In this document: positions 25,665 to 35,371 of the stretch, piece by piece
How positions within the stretch are numbered: position 1 is the first letter of the stretch
How the letters are laid out: the number at the start of each line of letters is the position of its first letter
Assembly (NCBI GenBank): GCA_021014325.1
Contig: CM037471.1
Coordinates: forward strand, 20,542,818-20,606,817
Direction of reading: 5' to 3'
Length of the DNA stretch: 64,000 bases
Origin: Plazaster borealis
Lineage: Eukaryota; Echinodermata; Asteroidea; Forcipulatida; Labidiasteridae
Translations under genes and position numbers: made by a program
Notes under the pieces: generated by a model
What the model saw: only the letters and a program-made list of their open reading frames with translations
What the model was told of the DNA's origin: nothing
Database searches by the model: none

Positions 25665-26203
25665 ATTTTTCGCCCCAAATTGTTATAATTTCATATGATG
25701 AGTATATTTTCCCGTACATTTCATGTCAAATGCATGTATTTGGGTATTGATATACTTGGCATAAAATAATGTTAGTTATCTTCTTATGAACATAGATATG
25801 ATAGATAGATACATAGATATATTAAAACTGTATTATCGACGCAAAAATTAAAATTGCTTTGATTCTCATTCAAATGGGTACAGAAAATAGTAATGATTAA
25901 TTTAACAAACTGCCGGTTCTAATGAACAAATGAAAATGAAATCGAATAACCCCATATGCAGCGTGTTCAGTAACAAGTGCATTACAAGTCTGGTAGGTTT
26001 TTAAATGACTTGTTATAGTCTGCAGTATCCTTGCATTCACAGCTGGCTGTTCCAATGTACAAGTCGATAAGCAAGTGGTAAAAGAGTTTTTATTTGAACG
26101 ATGGTAGGTCATAATTTGTCCACTATTAAATTGCCAATGTACAGCAGTAGAAAATGCTAAAGGCGTGCCTGATGGAATCTTGAAGACTCTTCACTTATTT
26201 CAG
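25665..26203. other. Region just upstream of the transporter exon, no gene seen
   Basis: No CpG-rich promoter is visible here. The start of transcription of the downstream gene is therefore probably further upstream, with this region as intron. Confidence 0.35.
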
Positions 26204-26229
26204 AACCAATTCTTTTTCTTACTCGTCAG

Positions 26230-26353
26230 ATACCATCAAATAGAGAGAACCTGACCCTTAACCTTTGACCTGACCAGCTTGATCTGTGCCCAACAGCCAA
26301 GGTACTCTTCAGTTTTCGTGGAAAGCACACAAACCCCACCGCCTGAATTCAAG
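26230..26353 (+). other. Probable 5' UTR part of the first coding exon
   Basis: Two possible acceptor sites precede the start codon: acttatttcag ending at 26203 and ttactcgtcag ending at 26229. The second fits an exon start at 26230. The transporter reading frame is open from 26255 but has no ATG before 26354, and TGA at 26252 closes it. A spliced 5' UTR with earlier exons outside or unseen in the window is likely. Confidence 0.4.
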
Positions 26354-26621
26354 ATGGAAGTTGAATCGGGTCGAGATGAGTACACACTACACCCTTATGA
26401 GGACCTAGGCAGGAAGGAGAGGATATTGGTTTGGGTTCGAAGGAATCTTCTCCTGATCTTCACCGTGATTGGTGTCATCTCCGGTATTATCTTAGGGTTG
26501 ATCCTGCGGCTGGCTGAACCTTCAAAGGATGCTATCATGCTGATTGGGTTCCCTGGTGATGTCTTGATGAGGCTGCTCAAGATGCTCATCCTGCCACTCA
26601 TTGCGGCTAGTCTTATTACAG
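26354..26621 (+). CDS. EAAT2-like exon 1: N-terminus, TM1 and start of TM2
   Basis: Residues 1-89 and the first base of codon 90. ATG at 26354 has A at -3 and G at +4. A charged cytosolic N-terminus (1-30) precedes TM1, about 31-53 ([20 protein letters not shown]), and the conserved [18 protein letters not shown] segment (66-83). The donor is ttacag|gtaaaa, phase 1. Confidence 0.95.
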
Positions 26622-29600
26622 GTAAAATTGTCTCATTTTTTCACTCTCTTCATCTCTGAAGGCAGAACAAAAATATTGTTTATATTTTTTTTCCTGGCTT
26701 TATTCTCAGAGATTGAGAGAAGGCACCATCACAGAATTATTCAAAAAAATCATGAAAGAACAAACCAGAGCAAGGATGAAAAAGTTTCAGACTTTAATCT
26801 GAATTCAGAAATTGTTATGTCTGTCTTGTATCAAAAGAAAACCAGCTGTTTTTTTTCTCCAGATATGAGAAATCTTTGATCAACTTTTAAGGTGCCGAGG
26901 ATACTGAAGCTCCTTGAAATCTATAACTCAATGGGTTACCAAAAGATGGAAAGTTAGCAATCATTTCAAACGTTCCCCCTAATTATTTGGATCCTAGTTT
27001 CAGACCTTTTTGTTAGCAATGACTCTTGCTCCTGGACTAAGAAATAAAGAATACATACATTGTGACCATATGGATATTAATGGATACTGGAGACAATGGC
27101 TTTCTGGAGCTCTGGTTTAAGTTTGAATAAGGGAATCAATGTGTGGTGAAGAGGTTTTAAACTAGTGGTTTATAGCCGCCGAGGCCTGGTTCTTGATAAT
27201 TTTACCGAGACGAAGTCGTTTGCAGCTCACTTCGATTCTGCGTTAAATTTGTAGACCCATTGCACAATGCAGAACGCACGTTCAAATAAGATGTGCGCCC
27301 TTCTAGTTTGGGACGTTAGGGAGTCAACTCTATGATTCTTGTGTATTCCAGTGGATGTACATGGACATGACATGCGCTACCAGCAGTAAGCAAACTTTAA
27401 CACTGTGGCGTGTTTATATCACAACATTTAACACATAGCCCATGTGATCTCTCGTCCTCAATCAGAAAATGAAAACTGTCCCGAGTATTTATGAATGGTT
27501 GATCACTCTAGAAATAACAGGGCAGTACCCTGTTGCTATGTAGCAAAATGTTAACTCACTACAGCATGGTTAGGAAGGGGTCTCAAAAGTCAGAAAGTTG
27601 GGTAGGAATGTCTAATCGGTTGATAAGTATTCCAGTGGATGTACATGGACCAGACCGTTCCAAATGCTAACGCGCATATTGTCCCGTGCATGAATATTCT
27701 CATAGTTTAGGCACAACGTAGAACATTCTAGTGTTTCACTGAATTGTGTTCAGTATGTCTACGGGACCATTTCTTCACACCTAGATCATGCCCGACATTT
27801 GAGATGCTCCCTTTCCCCCCTCAAGAAATAACAAGAAATACTTGTTGTTTACATTTTCACGTTGATTTATTTATTAGGTTTGACCGGCCTGGACACCAGA
27901 GAGAGCGGTAAGCTCGGTCTTCGTGCTCTGGTCTACTACTCTGTGACGACATGCATTGCTGTTATAATCGGTGTCATCCTGGTACTCAGTATACACCCAG
28001 GCAGGACAGAGACCAAGACTGCCCTGGGAGAGGGTGATGCTAAGCCAGACATCACAACACTTGATGCTGTTTTAGATCTCCTCAGGTTTGTCAGTTTCGG
28101 GGACTCGTTTGTATGAACCAGGAAGAATATTATCAGGCCAGTTTGTTTTTTGTTGAAGATGTCTCCAGTTGCAAATTACATCCATGGTCTCTTTGGAGGT
28201 AAGTTGCAACTGGAGACCTGTCAAAAAAACTACAGTGGATCTTCGACAGTTTTTAAAAAATAATGGGTAGAACCTGGTGGAGGGAGCTAGGAGCTAGCTA
28301 GAAGACTCCATGCATCCCCCCGCCGCCTTCCCAGCTTGCAGTTTTCGAAATCATGTCAATTCATCAATTTGTCCTTTTAATATATGGGTTTCTTTTTTAT
28401 CTTATCAGAAACATGATGCCTGTTAACCTGGTGCAAGCATGCTTCCAACAGGTGAGGGAAGGTTGACTTACGTCACCGACAAATTTCTCAACACTTTGCT
28501 CTAGCTCACTTATTTTCTCACTTCAGAAATGTTCACATTCTAGTCAATAAAGGTCACCCATTCACACTAGGAGAGGGAGTAGTTAACAATGACCTACATT
28601 GAAACCCCCTTCTCAACAATTTATCAGTAAATTACATAAATAAAATGAGTAATTTGACCTTAACAAAAAAAATCAGTGCTTGTTTAGAGACACCTTAAAT
28701 ATATCAAGAGCAAAGAAATTGTACAAAAGGAACTGTAATAACCTCGGAATGTTTTTGATTTTATTCTCTCAAAACGTTTCCCCCGCCGCCACCTTTTTTT
28801 TCGTGTCATACAGCAAACTACCTATTATGTATATGAGGAGAAATTCGAGAAAGTTTTATTCAACTCAACGATGGAAAACTCAACATTTCTGGAGAATTCC
28901 ACCTTCATTCCCGAGTTGGAGACCTACACCGAGAACCCTGATGGCACCGACAGTCCTGATGGCACCGACAGTCCTGACATGACGACAACCATGAAACCCA
29001 AGTACATATCTGTCAGTCTGGGTATGGTGAAAGTACGCAAATTCGGCTACAAAAGTGGAATGAACGTTCTTGGTATGTAGTAAACAAACCCACACACTAC
29101 TTAGGTTCTGTAGTCCAATGTGCTTGTCCTTTCCCACCTAATACTTACTAAGGTCAGCACCACCCTCTACATCTTCCAATCTTCTGAAAGTCTTTCCATC
29201 TCCAACCGTTTTTATATCTGCAATCTGCAGCCAACTGGGCCAGAAACACAGGGGGCCAGCCCCTTCTCTTGATTATAAGTGAACTGGGTTAATTTACATG
29301 CATTACACAACACAACACAGGACCAATGAAGGACAAAGCAATATTTCAATTCCATTTCAATATCATTTCAATTCAATTTAAGTCATTTATTGTCCACTTA
29401 TTAAAAAGATGAAAATAAAAAATGTACATGTCTAAAATTGATTTAAGCTCCAGAATGGGACAGTACAGTACAGGACAGTTAGACAATTAATAAATAATTA
29501 ATAATTAAATATTGGTGAAGTCTCTCGCTTAAGGACACAAGTGTCAAGACCAGGACTCCAACCAACACACTCTGCTGATCAGAAACTTCAGAGCTTGTGT

Positions 29601-32600
29601 CTGGTGCGCTTTATCACTCGGCCACAACAGGCCTATCAAAGTCGTTACATTCAAGTCGATCACAAACCAACAGCTGAACAGTTTGTTCAGAATTTTTCTC
29701 AACTTGTCTACTCAACTTGTCTCTTTTGTAGGTATCGTGACTTTCTGCATTGCATTTGGACTTCTTCTGAGTAGGATGGGACAGAAGGCTCGTGTGATGA
29801 TCCAATTCTTTGACATCTTGGCTGAGATTAGCATGCAGCTGGTCAGCCTCATCATTTGGTAAGTCTTGTTTCAATCTTTCGTTCCTGGCCTTGTGTTTTT
29901 GTCTTTGAAACACTCTTCATCACGTACAAACCAACTCCAGTGGCACCCACCTGATGGAGGCTCTTCTACACACAGTAACTCTTAAAGTGCGAATACAATG
30001 CTGCTTTACAGAAGAATCTTACACAGAAAAAGTTCTAAAACTTTTGATTAGGGGTATGTGTATTATATCTTGGTTCATAAAAAGCAAAGATACTTATACA
30101 AGTATTCTAGCTAAGATGAATGTATGATTTTAGTGACAGTTCAAATGATCATTAATTGAATAACAGAATTGACTCCTAAACACAGGTACCGCAGACTGCC
30201 ACAGAGTACCATACGTACAAGGCTAGCATTGGGTGCATGGGTTTCTTCTGTTTGTACAGTTGGTATCATTGGGAAACCCCCGTGGCACAGTCTCCTGTGG
30301 CATTTTGTAGAAAGGGCCGGTTGGGCAGGAGAGTCCACCGATAGTAGCAGTAGAGTTTAACTGAAGTGATTTCATTCATCCTTTCTCTTTCAGGTACTCT
30401 CCCATCGGTATCATGAGTCTGATCTGTGCCAAGATCCTAGAAATGGACAAACCAGAGTTGATCTTTGCCCAGCTTGGAATGTACATGGTCACTGTCATCG
30501 TAGGTCTTATCATCCATCTGTGCTGCCTCATGGGCATCTACACTGCCTTCGTCCACAAGAACCCGTTCGTTTTCTTCAAGGGGATGCTGCAGGCGTGGCT
30601 TATGGCTATTGCAACCTCCTCCAGGTGGGTGTACGATTTTCACTCTAACCGGCCCCACCCTTCCTTTTTGTTTTTGTGTGAAAGATGCAGTATACTATTG
30701 ATATGGTCGGCAAAATCGGTGCAGCTGGATATGGTACAGCCTTAGCTGCTACCGGTGTACTTACTCCATTGGAATCAAGATACATTCACAACACAACAAC
30801 CCTATGAAAGTTGCTGCATATAAGATGTTGTTTTTCCATGCGCTAAGCGTGGGTTTACTTTTTTGTCCTAACTTATTCAAAACGCTTGTGATTTGCTCCA
30901 TAGTGCCGCCACCCTTCCAGTCACCTTCAAATGTCTGGAAGAAAATAATAAGATTGATCGTCGAGTCACACGCTTTGTGGTGCCCATTGGAGCTACAGTC
31001 AACATGGACGGCACAGCGTTGTATGAAGCTGTGGCCGTTATCTTCATTGCACAAATGAATGGCATCCCATTGAGTCTTGGGCAGGTCATTACTATCAGGT
31101 AGGTCGTATCCTGAGGTCATAACTTGGATGAAGGTCATTATGCTATTAGAGTACTATAGTAAGTCAGTTTGATCAGATAGGTCGTATCCTGAGGTCATAA
31201 CTTGTGTGGAGGTTATATACTTTAAAGGTATTGGAGTTAAGTAAATCAATCAAATAGGTCATTACCCTAAGGTCATAACTTGGATAGCGGTCAAATACTT
31301 TAAGTATATTGGAAGCAATAGTTCAATTCTATAAGGAAGGTCATATCCTGAGGTCATGATTGGGCTTATTCACTGTTAATGCATTTTGTTTAGACAAATC
31401 ACTACTATGAAGTATTCTGAGTACATTTTGTGAAGGTTTATTATGTCACTGGGTGGGTAGGTCATTGCTGATGATTACTGCCATTTCTTCAAAAGCAACT
31501 TTTTATGAATTTTGAAAATGAAGCTGCATCTCTTAGAGCTGTTGGGGTTTGCAGTCTTAATCTTTTCCTCTCTTCCGTTCCAGTTTGACGGCTACTCTTG
31601 CAAGTATTGGAGCAGCTAGCATTCCCAGTGCAGGTGTTGTGACGATGCTCTTAGTTTTGACTGCGGCTGGTTTACCAACCAATGACGTCAGCATCATTCT
31701 CCTTGTCGACTGGTTCTTGTGAGTCCTTGTTTGTCTTTGGTTCAACAACAACAAAATTTTATGCGTTTGGTAATTGGAACCCACTGTTTGTTTCAAACCA
31801 ATATAGTTGTAGAAATTTCATTTCAAAAGGTGGTAGCGTTTTTGAGATATTGCCGAAAATCTGGAGCGGTTATGTCCACGCAGGAAGAATAATCTGCAGT
31901 TGTAATACACAATCTGAGAAACTTTACTGTCAGTAAACGCTTCTCAGATTCAAATTTTTGGGGATAAAAAGTGATATCTTTTTCCATAACCGCAGTACTT
32001 CGAAGTGAAAAGTTTCTCAAAATGCATTATACTATCCAAAACTGCTGTACTTCTTACCAAGTAAGTTTTTATTGCCATTCATTTTCAGAGTCATTACCAA
32101 ACATATACAGACCCTTTGAGGAGTAAATACATGTATGCCATCCCTATGTATCGTCACCAAAACCTGTTTGAATTTTGTTGGTATGGATCGTTTCATCACA
32201 GAGAATGTAAACAATTCCCTAAAATGTCATCTTTGAATCTATAAAGATCATTTGTTTAATACCGACGGTACCCAAAAACTGCTCGTTTAAGTATCTCAGA
32301 AAGTTGTCTTTTCTGTCTGAAAAAACCAAGGGTGATTTCCTTGGAGAAAACAAAACTTAGATGGTTTCGAAGCTCGCAGTCATTTAACCCCTCCACTTGG
32401 AGGAAAACACGAGGAAGTACATTTTGATAAACTTGTTAACCATCTGTTGCTCTTCAGGGATCGTCTGCGTACCTCGATCAATGTCCTAGGTGACTCCTAT
32501 GGGGCAGCTCTTGTCTACCATCTCTCCAAGAAGGAGCTGGAGGAACAGGACGCCCTGCTTGCTGCACAGGAAGCAGCCGAGTACACAGACGCCAACCACC

Positions 32601-32701
32601 ATGGTAACATCATGGATGTCTCAAATCGCAACTCCATGGAAGTGGTCGACAAAGAGCACAAGAAGATGGATGGAGACACTTCAAGGGAGACCAACTTCTG
32701 A
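26354..32701 (+). CDS. SLC1A2: Sodium-coupled glutamate/aspartate transporter, EAAT2-like (nine exons, 569 aa)
   Basis: A complete SLC1-family excitatory amino acid transporter. The family takes up L-glutamate and L-aspartate at the plasma membrane with Na+ and H+, exports K+, and conducts anions. Coding exons are 26354-26621, 27878-28085, 28409-28451, 28814-29072, 29732-29858, 30394-30624, 30904-31098, 31584-31718 and 32458-32701. All introns are GT-AG and the frame stays open. Hairpin 1 is [10 protein letters not shown] (377-386), followed by NMDGT at 412-416. Tyr419 and Glu420 match the residues of proton/potassium coupling. Hairpin 2 holds GAASIPSAG (453-461). Asp486, Asp490, Arg493, Thr494 and Asn497 match the family's last-helix binding residues. 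Arg493 and Glu420 argue for an acidic amino acid transporter rather than a neutral ASCT. The hairpin-2 words and YHLSKKEL recall EAAT2 more than EAAT1/3. The SLC1A2 assignment is from motif recall, not alignment. Confidence 0.95.
26622..27877 (+). other. EAAT2-like intron 1
   Basis: A 1256-bp GT-AG intron, acceptor ttattag|gtttg. A 24-base direct repeat beginning gtattccagtgg occurs at 27343-27366 and 27627-27650. No other element was recognised. Confidence 0.85.
27878..28085 (+). CDS. EAAT2-like exon 2: TM2-TM3
   Basis: Codon 90 to part of codon 159. It carries the family signature GLTGLDT (90-96) and LGLRALVYY (102-110), then a membrane span at about 111-128 ending in HPG. The donor is ctcag|gtttgt, phase 2. 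Confidence 0.94.
28086..28408 (+). other. EAAT2-like intron 2 with a strong hairpin
   Basis: A 323-bp GT-AG intron. A perfect 14-bp inverted repeat, gtctccagttgcaa at 28161-28174 and its complement at 28205-28218, would form a stem with a 30-base loop. Confidence 0.85.
28409..28451 (+). CDS. EAAT2-like exon 3: 43-base small exon
   Basis: Completes Arg159 and encodes [14 protein letters not shown] (160-173), a motif shared with vertebrate EAATs (NLVxACF). The acceptor is cttatcag and the donor is cag|gtgagg, phase 0. Its identity depends on the family motif, because it is too short to find from open frames alone. Confidence 0.92.
28814..29072 (+). CDS. EAAT2-like exon 4: large extracellular glycosylated loop
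   Basis: Residues 174-259 plus one base. This loop is the most variable part of EAATs. It has three N-glycosylation sequons of identical form, NST at 190, 195 and 201. A perfect 18-bp tandem duplication (28937-28954 and 28955-28972) encodes PDGTDS twice. The exon ends in the conserved GMNVLG (255-260). Donor cttg|gtatgt, phase 1; a stop codon lies just inside the intron. Confidence 0.93.
29073..29731 (+). other. EAAT2-like intron 4, carrying a SINE on the minus strand
   Basis: A 659-bp GT-AG intron. Nearly half of it is an antisense tRNA-derived SINE (see 29343-29637). The acceptor ctcttttgtag follows. Confidence 0.85.
29343..29637 (-). mobile_element. tRNA-derived SINE, antisense within intron 4
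   Basis: Read on the minus strand it begins with a tRNA-like head: box A TGGCCGAGTGA near 29630, and a weakened box B GGTTGGAGTCC. The body follows (acttgtgtccttaagcgaga), then an AT-rich tail with repeated attgaaat words. The head shares 'tttctgatcagcagagtgt' with the SINE at 41201, so both belong to one family. The tail resembles a LINE-type 3' end, which is inference. Confidence 0.7.
29732..29858 (+). CDS. EAAT2-like exon 5: TM4c-TM5 region
   Basis: Completes Gly260 and encodes a membrane span at about 261-274 ([14 protein letters not shown]), a short loop and a second hydrophobic stretch at 288-302. The donor is atttg|gtaagt, phase 2, splitting Trp302. Confidence 0.94.
29859..30393 (+). 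other. EAAT2-like intron 5
   Basis: A 535-bp GT-AG intron with no recognised element; acceptor ctctttcag. Confidence 0.85.
30394..30624 (+). CDS. EAAT2-like exon 6: TM5-TM6 to hairpin 1
   Basis: Completes Trp302, then [14 protein letters not shown] (303-316), [16 protein letters not shown] (328-343), KNPFVFF (357-363) and the hairpin 1 start ATSS (375-378). These words match EAAT2-type proteins closely. The donor is tccag|gtgggt, phase 2. Confidence 0.95.
30904..31098 (+). CDS. EAAT2-like exon 7: hairpin 1 and TM7
   Basis: Completes Ser379 and encodes [15 protein letters not shown] (380-394), [20 protein letters not shown] (399-418) and the coupling residues Tyr419-Glu420. The donor is atcag|gtaggt, phase 2. 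A tandem repeat begins at this donor and runs into the intron. Confidence 0.95.
31100..31365 (+). repeat. Tandem repeat (four copies, ~78 bp) beginning at the exon 7 donor
   Basis: Copies of aggtcgtatcctgaggtcat start at about 31101, 31179, 31256 and 31338, with spacings of 78, 77 and 82. Similarity declines towards the right. The first copy includes the functional donor, so later copies carry donor-like words such as agataggtcg at 31176. Confidence 0.85.
31584..31718 (+). CDS. EAAT2-like exon 8: hairpin 2 and start of TM8
   Basis: Completes Ser444, then [17 protein letters not shown] (445-461), the substrate gate, and [16 protein letters not shown] (463-478). Asp486 is in VDWF. Serine at 459, where EAAT1-type proteins have glutamine, is an EAAT2-like character by recall. 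The donor is ttctt|gtgagt, phase 2. Confidence 0.95.
31761..32118 (+). mobile_element. MITE family B, copy 2, within intron 8
   Basis: About 358 bp matching 4077-4474 inverted and 57668-57966. The right end, read inverted, is aaagggtctgtatatgtttg, like the left end of copy 1. The left end is atgcgtttggtaattggaac. It occupies nearly half of the 739-bp intron 8 (31719-32457) in the sense orientation. Confidence 0.82.
32458..32701 (+). CDS. EAAT2-like exon 9: TM8 end and C-terminal tail
   Basis: Completes Leu489 and encodes [20 protein letters not shown] (490-509), including substrate-binding Asp490, Arg493 and Asn497. [10 protein letters not shown] follows, and then a hydrophilic cytosolic tail. 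The protein ends ETNF and stops with TGA at 32699-32701. The last residues fit an S/T-x-hydrophobic PDZ-binding end. Confidence 0.95.
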
Positions 32702-34489
32702 GCCTGTAGCAGCTTACACTGAACAAAAAGTTTTAAAAAAGGGTTTTATTTCTGTATTTCCCCCCCCCCCCCCCCGGCCCTTCATGATAGAATGCCCCAG
32801 GTTCTAAACTATGAAACTTTTAAAAGGTATAAACTGTGAAACTTATTGTCTGAAATTAGTAGGCTGTCTAAGACCAGACGACCAGGGATTCCTCTATTGC
32901 AGACATGGCAACAAGAGGATGGAGTCTAAAACTCACCATCTAAAATTTGTGGGCTTAAAAAATTTGACCTTTAAGAGGATCGAAGAAATCGACTCTTGGA
33001 GTAAAGCATTCCAAATCATTTGGGGACAACTTGCATTGGTTTTTGAATTCAACAATCAACACTCAAGATCTAGAAGTTTGTGACATGAATAGTATACGTT
33101 TCATTTTGTCATTATTTCATTATTTCACAAGGAACATCCCCCCCCCCAATTTTTTCGTAATTTTGTGTTTTCTTATTCGAGGTATTTACATAATTTGAGC
33201 GACTTTGTTACAGGGTGTGCTTGTAAGTGTTAATGGTATAACAGTTTTTTGTATTTAAAACTTTTGTCAATTTTTCTAAGAAAAAAAAAAGGCGATTGAC
33301 GGCAACATTGCTTTTGTACCTTAACTGAAGAGAACCTTAATGTATGTGTTCAGTGTTAAAAAAAAAAAAATTAAAAAAACTTCTTTACCGAAGTGTTCGT
33401 CAAGCGTGCTCGTGAGTAGTTACTTGTTAACAGACAAACAAACAAGATATACATTATTGTGTGTTTACTCTATGACAATCAATGCACTTGATGTATACAT
33501 GTTCTGATAAAACTGTTCTGATAAAACACAGTTTATAAATGAGCCAGCTGTAATTTGATCCTTGAATGAGTGGGGGGTTGATGTGATGTAACTATGGTTA
33601 CTGTTTCTTTTGAAACGTGATTGTTTTGTTACAATTTCACATGAAACCATGTAGTGGTGTGAACTCGAGTGCTTGCTCCCTTGTGCTGAGCATTTTGTTT
33701 TTTTGTACATTTGACTGTTTGGTACGGATTAGTTTAAACTTATACCAACTAGTGACTAGTTAGTGATAACAAAATATAACACTGAGTTTATAGTTATGGT
33801 TGAATTTGTAAGCCTGGTTAAACGACCAATGTATAAAAACAAACTCATAGCAATAATAATAGAGTGAACATAACGAGTGTGGTTGGTTTGAGGTTGTACC
33901 ATGTGTGTAGATAAATGTGGATCTTGTTTAACCGATAGTACGTGTATACCGTAAACTGTACGTATTATCAAACAATTCTTCCGAACGGTATAAGGTTTGC
34001 CCTCAGTTAACATGTACTTGTAATGATAGATTTGAAATATTCTAAACTCGGAAACTATTTTCCTGGAAGAGAAGGTATTACATAATTTCCAAATATTACT
34101 TTGGAGGTGAATTTGTGTTGTAAACCTTAAATGCAACATAAGTCGAGACAAAAACTGATTAAATTTAGCATACACTCACTTCAGGATTCAAGCATTTTTA
34201 AGTATCTGTTTTGATATCTTTCGAGAAATATTACTTCCCATTATAATAAACTGAAAATTTTCTGAAATTTTTGTTGAAGAACATTCAAAATAATGGGTGC
34301 TGCATATTTTCTACTCGTATAATTTTGGCAAACACCGTCTCATGTCTAGGTTATGTTTGGTACCTACTCCCAGACCAATGTAATCCAAGGTGTATATTGC
34401 CAGGAACACTGTCTAACTTATTCACTCAATCGTAAACTTATTCAAAAAAAGTTGCTTCTTGCGGAGGTTTGTTGCAAGTTGTTCTTTCT
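32702..34489 (+). other. Transporter 3' UTR (proximal part)
   Basis: Follows the stop codon directly. It contains a 16-base C run at 32760-32775 and A-rich tracts near 33280 and 33358. The first canonical AATAAA is at 34245-34250, which would give a 3' UTR of about 1.55 kb. Open frames here lack recognisable features. Confidence 0.6.
34245..34250 (+). terminator. First AATAAA polyadenylation signal after the transporter stop
   Basis: A canonical hexamer in AT-rich sequence, followed by T-rich sequence at about +20. It is a candidate proximal cleavage site; use is inferred. Confidence 0.4.
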
Positions 34490-34818
34490 TTAAAGGCACT
34501 GGACACGTTTGGTAATTACTCAAAATATATGTTAGCATGAAAACTTTCTTGGTAACGAGCAACGGAGAGCTGTTGATAGTATAAAACATTGTGAGAAACA
34601 ATAATATTAAAAGACTTCAGGCCTGAAGCCTTTCTCAGGCATCTGAAAAGCACATAAAATTTGTACAACAAGGGAGTTTTTTCTCTCATCATTTTCTTGC
34701 AACTTCGATGACTAATTGAGCCCAAATTTTCGCAGGCTTGTTATTTTATGCATATGTTGGATACACCAAGTGAGAATACTGGTCTTTGACAATTACCAAA
34801 CGTGTCCAGTGCCTTTAA
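34490..34818 (-). mobile_element. MITE family A, copy 4 (inverted, shortened)
   Basis: 329 bp with TTAA at both edges. Its ends, aaaggcactggacacgtttg and its complement at the right, match over more than 20 bp. It is the reverse of copies 1-3 and lacks part of the middle, joining 'cacaatgttttatac' sequence closely to the 'aggcttc' region. If the longer 3' UTR is real, it lies in the transcript. Confidence 0.9.
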
Positions 34819-35155
34819 TGATGTTCAAAGTGCAACTTCATGTTTCCTTTTTACCGGGTCCAAGCAACAGGGGCCCATTCTTTACCCAGAAAAAAAGAAT
34901 CAATAATTTGGAGCTGGCTAAAAGTCACATGGTTCCAAAGCTCAAATTGGTGTCACAGACAACACTGAATGGAGAGTGCAGGTTTTCTACCTCATTGAGT
35001 TCATACCAACATTTACTTCCATACTGTCAAGTCAATACACAATGTACAGTGTTTGAAAAACATTAGATTAAATATTAGGTCACTGTTTTGAGATCAGGTC
35101 GGGGGGGAGGGTGATTCCCACAAAAATAGCATTTAAAAATTGGTCGGCTTTTTGA

Positions 35156-35371
35156 CAGTGTTCTCCCTTGACAGTGGTCCACTGGCCAAATGCTAGTTAA
35201 AACACATAAGGACCAGTTAAAATTATCTCCAGGTGGTCCAGCTGGCTAGTGCAGTGTTGAAAAGAATCACTCTTTTATATGAAATATGGACTAGTGAAAA
35301 AGCTAATGGACAAAACAACAAGCTAACTGGTCCAGCTGCCCTTTCACTGAAAGAGTTAAAGGCAAATTCTG
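35156..35371 (-). repeat. Interspersed repeat family D, copy 3
   Basis: The reverse of 12239-12469 and 24842-25039, running from agtgttctccc to gagttaaaggcaaattctga. Confidence 0.72.

Noticed and set aside
25462..25750. Frames rich in Q/T or V/C at the GTT repeats
   Set aside because: They are translations of a duplicated microsatellite.
26279..26353. Earlier transporter start at a TTG codon (26279)
   Set aside because: Not an ATG; the first in-frame ATG at 26354 has a good context and gives a normal family length.
31761..32118. An extra transporter exon in intron 8
   Set aside because: Exons 8 and 9 join in frame at a split Leu codon, and the sequence is a MITE found in two other places.
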